Source of the DNA: a virus
IMG/VR virus record: IMGVR_UViG_3300020428_000060
Coordinates: 1 to 28,731 of that record
DNA: 28,731 nucleotides
Strand: one strand, 5' to 3'
In this document: positions 1 to 10,024 of the stretch, piece by piece
Layout of the letters: each line of letters begins with the position of its first letter
Position numbering within the stretch: the stretch's first letter is position 1
Notes under the pieces: model-generated
The model's database searches: none
What the model saw: only the letters and a program-made list of their open reading frames with translations
Told to the model about the DNA's origin: nothing
Program-made: the position numbers and the translations under genes

Positions 1-665
1 ATTGCAGCAACAGTTGCAAGGTCAGAAGCAACAGTATTTACAGCTCCAATATTCGTAGCTGTTGTATTTACGTTGGCTATGCTGTTAGCAACAGTTGTTA
101 TTTCTGTTGTTTTTTCACCTAGTGTCGTTAAATTAGTAGAAGATAAAGTTGTTTCTGGTACGCCATTAGCGTCAAAAAATAAAACTTTAGACGCTCTAGT
201 TGCTTTTGCTGGCAATGTAACGTCAGCTACTATGCTATCAGTATCAGCTAATTTAACTGATCTATCTGTATGTGTATCGATATCAGCTAGTTTTGCATAT
301 ATTTTATCTAAATCTGTGTTAAGTGAGGTTATGTCAAATGAGCCAGTTGTTGGAAAATCTGTAGAGCGTTCTATCGAAATATCTCTAATAATAGTAATAA
401 TGTTCCCAGCAGTAGCTCCACTGCCACCCAAAGTAACAATACCCCCAGCCCCAAACTCATAAGCACTATCGCTAGCACTAGCTGTTCCTGAAATGCTGTA
501 CTTGTTAGCAGCACTCGGAGTTGCTTCATAAGTAAGTAAAGTTGTTCCATTGTATACCTTTATATCAGATGTACTAAAAAACTCAAAAGGGATAGTAAAA
601 GCAGTCTGGCTACCAGAAGCTGTGTAGGTTACTCTAGGCGTATTTTTAGCCGTTAATATAGTCAT
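1..665 (-). CDS. Tail fibre protein, N-terminal part (cut by window edge)
   Basis: This is the virion attachment and host-recognition fibre. The visible 221 residues start at the ATG at 665 and run off the left edge. The opening MTILTAKNTPRVTYTASGSQ, the segment IIRDISIERSTDFP and the following SFDITSLNTDLDKIYAKLAD are the usual pattern of the T7-type tail-fibre N-terminal domain, which anchors the fibre to the tail. From about residue 180 the sequence becomes repeats of T, A, N and V (for example VNTVASDLATVAA), typical of the trimeric coiled-coil shaft after this domain. It lies downstream of the gp16-like internal virion gene, which is the T7 gene order. The receptor-binding tip is not in the window. 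Confidence 0.85.
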   Translation of the reverse strand, partial: MTILTAKNTPRVTYTASGSQTAFTIPFEFFSTSDIKVYNGTTLLTYEATPSAANKYSISGTASASDSAYEFGAGGIVTLGGSGATAGNIITIIRDISIERSTDFPTTGSFDITSLNTDLDKIYAKLADIDTHTDRSVKLADTDSIVADVTLPAKATRASKVLFFDANGVPETTLSSTNLTTLGEKTTEITTVANSIANVNTTATNIGAVNTVASDLATVAA

Positions 666-679
666 AATTACCTCTTATC

Positions 680-3600
680 TTAATAGTCTGTAGACCAATT
701 GTAAATGGATTTAAACTTATCATCCCACCAAAGCAAGTTTTGTGTAGGTAATAAGTCTCTTACAGCCTTTTTTGTGTCTCTTGGTCCCAATTCGTCTGAT
801 GTCATAGCGTCATATAAATCGTAAAATTTGCTACCAGCAGGTCCCATCAATACTCTATATTTGTCATGAGGTCTTGCTCTATTGTTGTCTGGGTCAAATG
901 GGTCTGGCATTCCTAACATTGGTCTTAATCCATATTGATTATCTGTTGCATTTTCAATCATGCCCGGAACGTCACTAAATATTCCTAATACACCAGATCG
1001 TTCTACTCCAGATAAAAACTTTTCTTGATGTGATTTTCTAAACCACATTTCAGGAGCTTTTAAATAATCGCCATAAGCACCAAAAGCAATCATAGCCATT
1101 GCGCCTTGCATTAGATAAAAGTCTCTACCTGTTACACCAGCCATTAATAATTTTCTATTGGAAGCTACCATCCAACTCATAAATTGAAATGGCAGAGACA
1201 TAAAAGCATTTTGGAATTTAACACCATAGGCGTGTTCTTGAAATCCAAATTTTTGCAAAAGCTCATTACCAGCTACAATTTTTCTAAATGATTCTGACGG
1301 TATATCAACAACACCAAACATCATATTTATTTTATCTGCAGGGCTAGGAGTAATAATTGTTCTTTCTATATCCATTTGAACGGCTGCTCTAAATTTTTGT
1401 ATTGCATGATTTCCGTACTTTTTACTGCCCCATGCTTTTGTGTTTGCAAGTATTAACCCAGTTTTTTCTTTTTGCCACGGCATTTTAGCTATTAATTTAG
1501 CGTCATCTAAACTGATGTTATATGAATTTAATCTAAATATTTCGTCTTTAGTAGCAGTTCCATTTGATACTTTTATAATATCTTCTATAAACCTTTTCTG
1601 AGATATAATCCCAGTCCATCTTTTCATTAACAAAGTCCATGGCGTAAGACCATTAGCCCAGTACCAAGCACCTTGCGACCTTTGTAAAAGGTTAGAACCT
1701 ACTGGTCCAATTCCTGTAGTGTACCTTTCCATAGCACCCATGTTATTTGCTAACTCATGTGCATGGTAAAGAAAGTCATGGTCTTTTGCCATTTTAATAT
1801 ATGCTTGTTTGTTATTTATCATTGTGCCAAAAAACTCTGGAAACGCTCTAGACATTCCATTAACCATAATTGGTCTTCCAGCGTCTGCATATGCTGTGTA
1901 AAGAACCTTACCCATAGTATTAAACGATGTTAAATTACGAGCAAACTGTCCTAATACTTTATCTATAGCTGTAATATCCTTATTGTTATATGTTCCATAC
2001 ATTTTTTCTTTAGCACCATTTATAGCACCCAACCCTTTATTCATTGCTGTAATTTGTTTTTTAGTTTTTATATTACCTTTTGATAATATTTCTAATTCTG
2101 TCTTAATTAAAAAGTCATCCAAATGCCTGTCCCCAAAACTTCTTTGCATTTCAATAGCCATTCCCATTCTGTTTGCATACATTCTTGTTATTTGAGTTAA
2201 ATCAGTTTCTAAAAATTCTTCTATTTCTTTGCTTTCAATTCTTAGCGATCTTTCCATCAATGGTCTTGCACCTGATTTATAAGCACCACCCGTTCTCCCA
2301 AAAGCCATTAATCCATCAGCGTCATTTCTAGCTGATTGCTGTAATATGTTTTCAGTAATATCATCTACTAATTCATCTACATTACCGTTTCTTTTTTGCA
2401 ATCTACCAGCATATAAACCAGCATTATTTGTTATATGAGTTCTTATCTTGGTTTTAAAACCCTCTAAATTTTTACTAATTTTGTCAAAACTATAATACCT
2501 TGCAACGTATGTTTGTTTAAATTCATCGGTTAATGGATTTATTAAACCATCATCCATATCTTGTTTTTGTGATTTTGCTTTTCCTAACTGTGCATTTGTT
2601 CTAGTTTTTAACTCTTCAAATCTTGCTTTAGCTTCTGGAGTAAAATTTTTACTTTTAATATTTTTATCTAGTTGTTTTATAATGCCATCATAAAAATCAA
2701 TTTTGTTTCCTAGATTTCTTTGACTTACAAACATTCCTAATCTTGTAGCTTCTTTTTCAAATTTATCGAAAAACTTTCTTGATATATCGACTGCCCTAAT
2801 AAGATTTTTGTCAGTTAATGATTTATATATATCTTGATCTGATATAGCTTGAAACACTTTGCGACTAAATTCTGAATAAATATGAACAGGTTCTTGGCTT
2901 GGGTCTACTATTCCTTTTAAATTGTAGCCAAGTTTAAGTCTTGCAGATTCTAAATCTATATTACCTACAGTTCCAAGCAATCTGTTATCATCTCCTTTCG
3001 CAAAAGAAACAAAAGCGTCATCAAATTCTTTTTGAAACTCATCTAAAGTTTTTCCCCACCTATTCATTGACCTTGTGTGAACAGATGAATTTAAAACTAT
3101 ACCCTCTTTTTGAGCCCTCGTAACAATAGAACTGTCTCCATTTATTTCTAACATTGCTTTAGCTAGCGTGTTTGCTGATTCATCATCAATTCCTCTTAGT
3201 GCATTTGACACTTTTCCTTGGTCATAAAATTTATCAATTTGCTTCAACATAAAAGATAATACAGGTACATCTCCATAATCAGTTCTGTAGTCTCCAGTTT
3301 TGTTTTTTAATGCTTTGTTGTATGTATCGTAGTTTAAAGCTTGTTCATACTCAGCTACAGATTCGCCAGTATTTCTATCTCTAAAAGCCGTTTCTCTGTT
3401 TATTTCTTTTTTAATATAAAACTCTGTAAGTTGGTCTGAGTTTTTAAATTTATCTGCTATTTCTTTTGGCATTGTTGCTGGTGTTTGACTGTCTAAGTTA
3501 CCAGCTATATGTTTTTTAGAATCAAACATTCTTTGTATATACTCTGTATTAACTATTGCTTTGGTCTCATCTCCATCTTGCACAATTCTAATTGGTGCTT

Positions 3601-4621
3601 TTCTTGGTAGTCCTTGAACAGAATATACATCTGTGGTTCTGTCTATGTTTATTTTTTTTGTCACAGGTTTTTCTATCCAGTTAGTATTTTTTTTAGAAAT
3701 ATTAATTGCGTCGCTTTCTGGAATATGTTTTCCATTCATATCTTGAAATGTTTTTGTTTCTCCCTCTTGTACTCTTATTATTTTTACATCTGGATATTCT
3801 TTTTGTATGTTAATAAGTTCGCCGTCAAAGATTTTTTCACCATTTGTTTCTTTGGTGCCTTTTGCAATGTTATTTATTATTCCGTTTTCACCACCTTTGT
3901 CATCTACAATTTCTTTTTTTATAGATTTTTCTAATCCTCTTCTTCCTAAAAATCCATTAAATAATCCACCAAAAAGAAAAGAACTTCCTACATACATTAT
4001 GGTTTCATCGTCAGTAGCTGTTGGGTCAAAGTGTCTTCTTATAGGTTCTGTAGCACCTACAGATAAAGATGATATTGCTCCACCTTTATAAAATCTACTA
4101 CCAAATTTTACACCAGCGCCAAATAAACCTAGTGGTACAAAATTTTCTGGATTTAATAAATTACCAACTAAAGCTGGACCCATAACCCTATCTGACCTTG
4201 ACAACCTTTCTTTTCTATAAAGGTTTCTATCTATTCTTGCTTTAATGTTATCAGCTTCTTCTTGGTTTCTAGCATTAAGAAATTGATCTTCATAATCTTC
4301 ATAGCCCTCTAAATAATTATTTTGGTATGGATTAAAATTTAAATCTATTTCTCTACTGTAGCTACTATCATAAATGTAATTGTTTTCTATAGACTGTCCT
4401 ACCCAGTTAATCCAAAATTCATCAACAGTATCTTGCCAAAAAGTCCTGTCTTCTGGTTGATATTTTTTAAGATAAGACCCTACTGGTTTTTTTACATTAC
4501 CAGTTAACTGTATTGGTTCTTTTATTTCTTCTTGAACAATTTTTCTTTGCTCGTCAAACTCATTAAATTGTTCTTCTCTAGTCCTTGTTATTTCTATAGG
4601 GCTTATATATTTTTTACTCAT
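680..4621 (-). CDS. Large internal virion (DNA ejection) protein, T7 gp16-like
   Basis: This protein of about 1313 residues is the largest in the window and sits where T7-like phages place gp16, after the gp14- and gp15-like genes and before the tail fibre. Such proteins form the inner core and move into the cell envelope at infection to make the DNA channel. Hydrophobic stretches near residues 155-170 (NFVPLGLFGAGVKFG) and near 1170-1190 (LMQGAMAMIAFGAYGDYL) fit membrane contact. No lytic transglycosylase motif was recognised, so unlike T7 gp16 it may lack a murein-degrading domain. I chose the ATG at 4621 because it overlaps the upstream stop as ATGAGTAA. An ATG at 4651 is also open but has no ribosome binding site. 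The role is inferred from size and gene order. Confidence 0.7.
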   Translation of the reverse strand: MSKKYISPIEITRTREEQFNEFDEQRKIVQEEIKEPIQLTGNVKKPVGSYLKKYQPEDRTFWQDTVDEFWINWVGQSIENNYIYDSSYSREIDLNFNPYQNNYLEGYEDYEDQFLNARNQEEADNIKARIDRNLYRKERLSRSDRVMGPALVGNLLNPENFVPLGLFGAGVKFGSRFYKGGAISSLSVGATEPIRRHFDPTATDDETIMYVGSSFLFGGLFNGFLGRRGLEKSIKKEIVDDKGGENGIINNIAKGTKETNGEKIFDGELINIQKEYPDVKIIRVQEGETKTFQDMNGKHIPESDAINISKKNTNWIEKPVTKKINIDRTTDVYSVQGLPRKAPIRIVQDGDETKAIVNTEYIQRMFDSKKHIAGNLDSQTPATMPKEIADKFKNSDQLTEFYIKKEINRETAFRDRNTGESVAEYEQALNYDTYNKALKNKTGDYRTDYGDVPVLSFMLKQIDKFYDQGKVSNALRGIDDESANTLAKAMLEINGDSSIVTRAQKEGIVLNSSVHTRSMNRWGKTLDEFQKEFDDAFVSFAKGDDNRLLGTVGNIDLESARLKLGYNLKGIVDPSQEPVHIYSEFSRKVFQAISDQDIYKSLTDKNLIRAVDISRKFFDKFEKEATRLGMFVSQRNLGNKIDFYDGIIKQLDKNIKSKNFTPEAKARFEELKTRTNAQLGKAKSQKQDMDDGLINPLTDEFKQTYVARYYSFDKISKNLEGFKTKIRTHITNNAGLYAGRLQKRNGNVDELVDDITENILQQSARNDADGLMAFGRTGGAYKSGARPLMERSLRIESKEIEEFLETDLTQITRMYANRMGMAIEMQRSFGDRHLDDFLIKTELEILSKGNIKTKKQITAMNKGLGAINGAKEKMYGTYNNKDITAIDKVLGQFARNLTSFNTMGKVLYTAYADAGRPIMVNGMSRAFPEFFGTMINNKQAYIKMAKDHDFLYHAHELANNMGAMERYTTGIGPVGSNLLQRSQGAWYWANGLTPWTLLMKRWTGIISQKRFIEDIIKVSNGTATKDEIFRLNSYNISLDDAKLIAKMPWQKEKTGLILANTKAWGSKKYGNHAIQKFRAAVQMDIERTIITPSPADKINMMFGVVDIPSESFRKIVAGNELLQKFGFQEHAYGVKFQNAFMSLPFQFMSWMVASNRKLLMAGVTGRDFYLMQGAMAMIAFGAYGDYLKAPEMWFRKSHQEKFLSGVERSGVLGIFSDVPGMIENATDNQYGLRPMLGMPDPFDPDNNRARPHDKYRVLMGPAGSKFYDLYDAMTSDELGPRDTKKAVRDLLPTQNLLWWDDKFKSIYNWSTDY

Positions 4622-6914
4622 CTTCTTGTTCTGATTGTTCATATAAAGCATTTGCTACACCACTAAAATATTCTGGTCCGAATACAATAGGGTCACCAAA
4701 AGAATCTCTAACAATCATAGGGTCGTATTTATTTTTTCCTACGTGAAATAATGTATAGCTTACAGTTCCATCATTGTCTAAGTTTGGATAAAGTTTGTAA
4801 TTACTTTTAGCCCAATGCCCTCGTGCTGGTTCCGATAAACTTTCTAAAACTGGGTCTACTGGTAAGTCACTTTTTTGTATTCTTCCATCTTTTCCTGTTT
4901 TTAAATTTAAAGCAAAGTCTTGTAAACTACTATCAATAAGAGTTCTATCTTCAATTACTTTTAAAATATCTTCCCTTACAGTTCTTGCTAATAATAATCC
5001 ACCATCTGCAAAAGCTGGACCATAAACTTTTTCTGGTGCGTATTTCATTATTGTAGGTGGCAATTGGTCCATGTTTAATTGATTAGATACTTCTTCATAT
5101 CCAGTCAAAGAAAACCCAGCATATGTTTTCCCATAAGATTCTTTTTCTTGTAATGTGTTTATAGCATTTGCTATGTAAGTTTTTAATGTTGGTCTGTTAG
5201 GTGCCATTAAACTTTTAGATATGTCTGATAAAACTATATTTTTAATATCTGTATATGCCATAGCACCTATGACATCATAAGCTTGTGAATCAACTAATTC
5301 ATTTAAATCTTTAAACAAATCATTAGCAGTTTTATATGATTTATCTAAGCTAACAGTATTTGGATTATCTTGTAGAATTTTGTTTATACTCCCACTAAAT
5401 ATTTTTCTTAACTCAGTATCTCCCACATCTCTTTTTCTTTTTTCAAATGCTTGAGCTATAACTGCTGCAACATTGTTTTCACTTGCATTGTTAATTTCAG
5501 CATTTTGAGATATATAATTCATCATGTATCTGGCATTGTCATCAAACCCCATATCTGTATGAAATGCGTCAAGATCGTTTGCCATTTCAGATATCAAAGA
5601 CAGATGTTTTATTACTCCATCGACATTATATCCATTTAAATATCCATTTATTTCTGCAACCTTTGATGAGGGCAACGCTCTTATTCCTCTAGTTGTATAT
5701 GTCCAACGATGAAAGTCTATTATTTCTCCAGACCTTTCATATTCAGCCATGGTTCCTACTCTACTCTCGTCTTCTAAATATTCCTCAAATAATTCTGACG
5801 CAAATTCAGGGTCATCTAAAACTAAATTTCTATCTTTTGACGGTACAGCAGAAGCTGACTTTGATTTATAATCTTTTACCATTGTATTAAGATGTAGATA
5901 TCTTGTATTTAAAACATTAAGTGCGTTATGTTGTCCTGTGTAAAAATTTTTTAACCTAGTATATTGAGCTACTTTGTTTCCGTCTAAAGAAGCTACCAAT
6001 TGTTCTCTGGTAATTTCTTTATTTCCAATTTTTAATCCATCAGAAAAATTATTTTCAAAAGCTTGTTTTATTTTGTTTAATATATTTAGGTTGTTTCTAT
6101 TAATGTTATCTCTGTCAAACATTCCTCCCAAATTAATTCCTAATAATTCTTTTACATTTTTATTTGTAGTTAATGTACTTAACGCTTTTTCTCTTGCTGT
6201 TTTAATTTTATTGTTTGGGATAGTTCCCTCTCTAAATCGTATAGCGTCTTCTACATCTTGCTTTAAAATATCATAAGAAAGATTGTCTTCATTTAACAAA
6301 ACATCATCAGCACTAAACAATATACCCGTTATTTCTTTTCCTAATTCAGCAGTGTTTCTTGTAACTTCTGCTCTTTGATGTGTTTTATCAACATAAAATT
6401 TTGCATTTGTTATTTGATTTTCAGCAACAATTTTTGCTCTTCCTCTATCTTCTGGTGGTAGACTATCAAAAAATAATGATAGGTCTGCTCTAGTGCTTTT
6501 GTCAAAATCTGCAACAGATTCTTCCATTGATTCTGATTTGTTTCTATTGGTAAGGACAATTGATGAAGATACATTTTCAAGTTCATTCATTCTTTTTTTA
6601 TCCATTAACTCCCAATATTTTATATTTCCTGTCTTGCCTAGATCATTTCTTTGAACGTGTTTTATTGGTACCTTTACTTGCTGTCCACCAATATTTTTAG
6701 TCTCATATTGAAACTCGTAATTGTTTGCTCTATCTATTGCTTCTATTTTTCCAGATTCAACAGCTTTATCAAAAGCATTTTTAGACACAGTCTTAGTTAA
6801 ACTTGCTATTTGAGTAGCAATTTCGTCTTGTATCTGAGCAGGTTTAGCAGAACCTCTGCTAACTCCTATTCTGCTTTCATACAACGCACGTTGTTTTTCT
6901 TCTATTAATGCCAT
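4614..6914 (-). CDS. Internal virion protein, T7 gp15-like
   Basis: This 766-residue mostly helical, charged protein begins MALIEEKQRALYESRIGVSR. Its position between the gp14-like protein and the gp16-like protein matches the internal core protein gp15 of T7-like phages, which is ejected with gp14 and gp16 to build a trans-envelope DNA conduit. There is no signal peptide and no long membrane segment, which fits a soluble periplasm-spanning tube. The C-terminus is very acidic (YEQSEQEDE). Its stop overlaps the next start by eight bases, pointing to translational coupling and fixed stoichiometry. The assignment rests on order, length and composition and not on a recognised motif. Confidence 0.65.
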   Translation of the reverse strand: MALIEEKQRALYESRIGVSRGSAKPAQIQDEIATQIASLTKTVSKNAFDKAVESGKIEAIDRANNYEFQYETKNIGGQQVKVPIKHVQRNDLGKTGNIKYWELMDKKRMNELENVSSSIVLTNRNKSESMEESVADFDKSTRADLSLFFDSLPPEDRGRAKIVAENQITNAKFYVDKTHQRAEVTRNTAELGKEITGILFSADDVLLNEDNLSYDILKQDVEDAIRFREGTIPNNKIKTAREKALSTLTTNKNVKELLGINLGGMFDRDNINRNNLNILNKIKQAFENNFSDGLKIGNKEITREQLVASLDGNKVAQYTRLKNFYTGQHNALNVLNTRYLHLNTMVKDYKSKSASAVPSKDRNLVLDDPEFASELFEEYLEDESRVGTMAEYERSGEIIDFHRWTYTTRGIRALPSSKVAEINGYLNGYNVDGVIKHLSLISEMANDLDAFHTDMGFDDNARYMMNYISQNAEINNASENNVAAVIAQAFEKRKRDVGDTELRKIFSGSINKILQDNPNTVSLDKSYKTANDLFKDLNELVDSQAYDVIGAMAYTDIKNIVLSDISKSLMAPNRPTLKTYIANAINTLQEKESYGKTYAGFSLTGYEEVSNQLNMDQLPPTIMKYAPEKVYGPAFADGGLLLARTVREDILKVIEDRTLIDSSLQDFALNLKTGKDGRIQKSDLPVDPVLESLSEPARGHWAKSNYKLYPNLDNDGTVSYTLFHVGKNKYDPMIVRDSFGDPIVFGPEYFSGVANALYEQSEQEDE

Positions 6915-6917
6915 TTA

Positions 6918-7550
6918 TTAACCTAATAATTTTTTACTCAATGATTGACTGTCTGGAGTTTCAGCACTAATACTTGAATATGTAAGCATTCCTTTTGCTA
7001 TTGTTGTTAGTCCTGCTGCTTTGCCACCCTTTAAATTTGCTTCTTTATCTATTCTAGCTATGTTTTCTAAGTCTCTTGCACTTGTAATGTCATCAAGTCC
7101 TTTCAATGCAATAGCGTCTACATCTCTTAAATATTGGTCTCTTTGTGTAGAAAAAAAAGCTTTATATGATTCACTAGATAAATCAACATTAGAAAAAGCC
7201 ATAATAGATAAGTTCTTTTTATAGTTTTTATCGTATTCTCTTTTTCTATCAGCTTCTCTTAAATCTGTTTCTAGCTTTTTTCTTTGAGCGTCTCTTTTGT
7301 ATTGATCTATTTGGTATTGATTTTGTCTGGCACGAAGACCATAAGCATTTCTTTGTTGACCAGCACTAAATAAACTCATACCTAAAGATGTTAGTGGTGA
7401 AGTTATAACTCCTGAAACTGCTGATATTCCTTGACCTATAGCTACAGCTGTAGATGAGCCAGCCATAGTTGCAAATGTTGCAGCTGTTTGTTGAAACCCA
7501 AAGTTTCCAGCCATTGTACTTAATGCTGTTAATGTTGTAGGTTCACACAT
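6918..7550 (-). CDS. Internal virion protein, T7 gp14-like
   Basis: This 210-residue protein has a hydrophobic, Gly/Ala/Ser-rich N-terminal third (about residues 9-65, including VAIGQGISAVSGVITSPL) followed by a charged coiled-coil segment (about 70-130, RKKLETDLREADRKREYDK). This is the usual plan of gp14-like ejection proteins, where the hydrophobic part inserts in the outer membrane and the coil joins the core. The ATG at 7550 shares one base with the TAA of the tail tube B gene (TAATG), so the two are translationally coupled. The order tail tube B, gp14-like, gp15-like, gp16-like, fibre is the conserved podovirus order. Confidence is good for class, moderate for exact homology. Confidence 0.7.
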   Translation of the reverse strand: MCEPTTLTALSTMAGNFGFQQTAATFATMAGSSTAVAIGQGISAVSGVITSPLTSLGMSLFSAGQQRNAYGLRARQNQYQIDQYKRDAQRKKLETDLREADRKREYDKNYKKNLSIMAFSNVDLSSESYKAFFSTQRDQYLRDVDAIALKGLDDITSARDLENIARIDKEANLKGGKAAGLTTIAKGMLTYSSISAETPDSQSLSKKLLG

Positions 7551-10024
7551 TAAAAATATACCTCCGAAGTTATCCCCAATATTCTCAATGGCAATGGTAC
7601 TGACTGAGTAATATCAATAGCAGGCTCATTGTCATATCCTAAAAAGTATACATTCTTCTTTCCAGTATAACTAGAAATGGTTGAAGATGTATCAATAGTT
7701 GTTTCATTTATTAAAATGTCATTAGAATTAACAGTTAAGTTATAGGTACTCGATAATTCTAGTATACATTTTGCTATTTTTGTAGGGTTACCAGTTAAAG
7801 GATTTTGTGTGCCAGTAGCAGTAACTTTAGCATTAACAGGCAATGTTTTTATTTGCATAGTAAAATCCGTTCCAATGTCTACAGCAGAAGCTGGGGTATC
7901 TAAAACTACTACACCTCCTGACGTAACTGTTCCTTTTCCATAGTAATTAATATTACCTGATTCTGTGCTTCCAGATGTTCCATGTACTTCTAGTCCTCTC
8001 ATATCTGGATTGCTATTTAACGCAGAAAACGTTCTTGATGTTGTAAATTGTAAAGCTACTCCATCTGATTGAGAAACTGATTGATCTAAAACTATTACAT
8101 ACTCTCCGCTATTTGCTGTTGCTGTTACAGAATTTATTGTATAAACAGTACCTGTTCCAGCGAATTGAAATGATTCACCTATATTTGGTGCATTTGTAAA
8201 TCCATCTGCAATAAGAGTTGTAGAAGAAGATACTGCTCCATTTATTAATGGTGTGCCATGAGGTTGATAAGAACCTGATAAAGTTTTTGTAACCGTCATG
8301 TCTGTTGGCACATCAAAAGATGTCGAAGCAAACTGCTCTAAATAATAAACGGTTGCTGAATTTATAGTTCTTTTTACTGCAACATAAACAAAATCTGTTG
8401 AACAAGCTACTGACTGTATGATTCCAGTTGTAGACCATTGCACCCAGCCCTGTAATTCTTGTATCTTTTGTGATGAATAAACTCCTAATGTTCCGTCTGT
8501 ATTTACCAAAAAGTATAATTGTTCATCTCGATCTGCCAATGATTTTATTCTGTCTGCGTCTATTGGATTTGATACTAAATGACTAGATAATAACGAAATA
8601 GGAGCAGAAGCAAATTCTTCTGTAGAAGCATTGAAAGTGTATTCTCTTACTGTTTTACCGTTTGTTTGTATAAAAATTGTAGAGCCATCAAATATTTTTG
8701 CTCTTGCAGGAAGCTGACAACCTAAAGAACTTTGTCTAACTATCTGTAAATCGGTAGGAGTAAGGGGTTTTCCTATCTGTGGTTTAAGAAAAAACTCTGC
8801 TGTGTTTGTTAATATTTCTAAAACTTTGCCAGATATAATATGTCTTATTTCATTAATTTCATCAGAAGCTATTTGTATTTGTATTGAATCAGAATCAGCT
8901 GCTTCTCCTACATCAAACTTAAAAAACTGTCCTACGTTACTTCCTTGTATACCATCTGGTAATGATGGAACACCAGCAAAAAACAATCTTTGTTCATGAA
9001 ATGCTACTGTTTTAGGAAAGCCATTTGCACTAGATATAACCTGTTCTTGCCAGTCTCTGGTAGGTGCATGTGTTTTTATAACAACTCTAACACCACCACC
9101 ATCTACTGATTCTGTAGCTGTATCACTTGAACCAGCTGTATACGTATAATGATTGTCGTCTACTACTGTTATACTAAATGTGCCATTTAAGTTTGCAGTA
9201 GCTAAACCATTGCCATCATCATCAAATATATCTTCTGACCCAGATATTACTACTGAAGCACCTGTAGACAAACCATGATTTGCATGAGTTACCTTTACTG
9301 TTCCAGAACCTTGTTGCGTAGCAAATGGGTCATCATCTAGCTCAACAAATAGATCATCTTTTAACGTTACCGTTACTTGTGTTCCAGATGTATATCCAGT
9401 AACTGTAGCTTCTGTTCCGTATATTTTTAACGTTGTTCCTACATAGTCGTTTGTAAAATATGTAGCACTTGATGTAACTGTTACACCTGAACCAGCACTT
9501 GAAGAATTTGCGTCTAATGTAACTGTATTGTCAGCAAACTTAAAGTAAGGTTGATATATAATTTTTCCATTTAGACTACTTTCAAATGCAAAATCTGCTC
9601 TAGTAAAACTTGTTGCACCTGTTCTTTTTATAACTTGTGGAACAAAGTTTTCATTTACTGCAATTAATGTATCTCCTTGTTGAGACAAATTTATATTTTT
9701 TAATTGTGCAGTAGTCCATGGACAACTTGTAATGGTTTGTAATAATGTTCCATTTGTTGAATAAATTTTTAATACTGTGTTTTGAAATGCTAGTATGTAT
9801 TCTTGTTCTCCACTAAATATGAAAGGTTCAAGCCTTGATTCTGCTCCTAAATCGGCTCGCCAAAATGTCCCGCCCCTCCTTTCAATTGCCCCTTGGTTTC
9901 TGCATATTACGTTTCTAGCTTTGTCTAATGATTTGCCATAAGCGTTTAAATCGTTTCGTGAAATAAGATTGGGGTCTACTTCTCCTCCACTAAAATTTGC
10001 TTGATGAATTCTTGTTGTTGCCAT
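7550..10024 (-). CDS. Tail tubular protein B (tail nozzle, T7 gp12-like)
   Basis: This 824-residue protein forms the distal tail nozzle through which DNA exits. The N-terminus shows the family signature: FSGGEVDPNLISRNDLNAYG (11-30), then KARNVICRNQGAIERRGGT (35-53) and PFIFSGEQEYILAF (67-80). AFHEQRLFFAG near residue 341 is also typical. Between about 240 and 300 there is an inserted beta module with TVKVTHANHGLSTGASVVIS, LNGTFSITVVDDNHYTYT, which resembles the FCCH-type fold seen as an insertion in many phage tail proteins. Another Ser/Thr/Gly-rich beta segment lies around 160-220. The start shares one base with the stop of the tail tube A gene (TAATG). These insertions probably decorate the outer nozzle surface. 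Confidence 0.88.
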   Translation of the reverse strand: MATTRIHQANFSGGEVDPNLISRNDLNAYGKSLDKARNVICRNQGAIERRGGTFWRADLGAESRLEPFIFSGEQEYILAFQNTVLKIYSTNGTLLQTITSCPWTTAQLKNINLSQQGDTLIAVNENFVPQVIKRTGATSFTRADFAFESSLNGKIIYQPYFKFADNTVTLDANSSSAGSGVTVTSSATYFTNDYVGTTLKIYGTEATVTGYTSGTQVTVTLKDDLFVELDDDPFATQQGSGTVKVTHANHGLSTGASVVISGSEDIFDDDGNGLATANLNGTFSITVVDDNHYTYTAGSSDTATESVDGGGVRVVIKTHAPTRDWQEQVISSANGFPKTVAFHEQRLFFAGVPSLPDGIQGSNVGQFFKFDVGEAADSDSIQIQIASDEINEIRHIISGKVLEILTNTAEFFLKPQIGKPLTPTDLQIVRQSSLGCQLPARAKIFDGSTIFIQTNGKTVREYTFNASTEEFASAPISLLSSHLVSNPIDADRIKSLADRDEQLYFLVNTDGTLGVYSSQKIQELQGWVQWSTTGIIQSVACSTDFVYVAVKRTINSATVYYLEQFASTSFDVPTDMTVTKTLSGSYQPHGTPLINGAVSSSTTLIADGFTNAPNIGESFQFAGTGTVYTINSVTATANSGEYVIVLDQSVSQSDGVALQFTTSRTFSALNSNPDMRGLEVHGTSGSTESGNINYYGKGTVTSGGVVVLDTPASAVDIGTDFTMQIKTLPVNAKVTATGTQNPLTGNPTKIAKCILELSSTYNLTVNSNDILINETTIDTSSTISSYTGKKNVYFLGYDNEPAIDITQSVPLPLRILGITSEVYF

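Noticed and set aside
73-462. Plus-strand open frame of 129 codons
   Set aside because: It is the antisense shadow of the tail-fibre gene; its hydrophobic, V/S-rich composition and lack of a ribosome site do not support coding.
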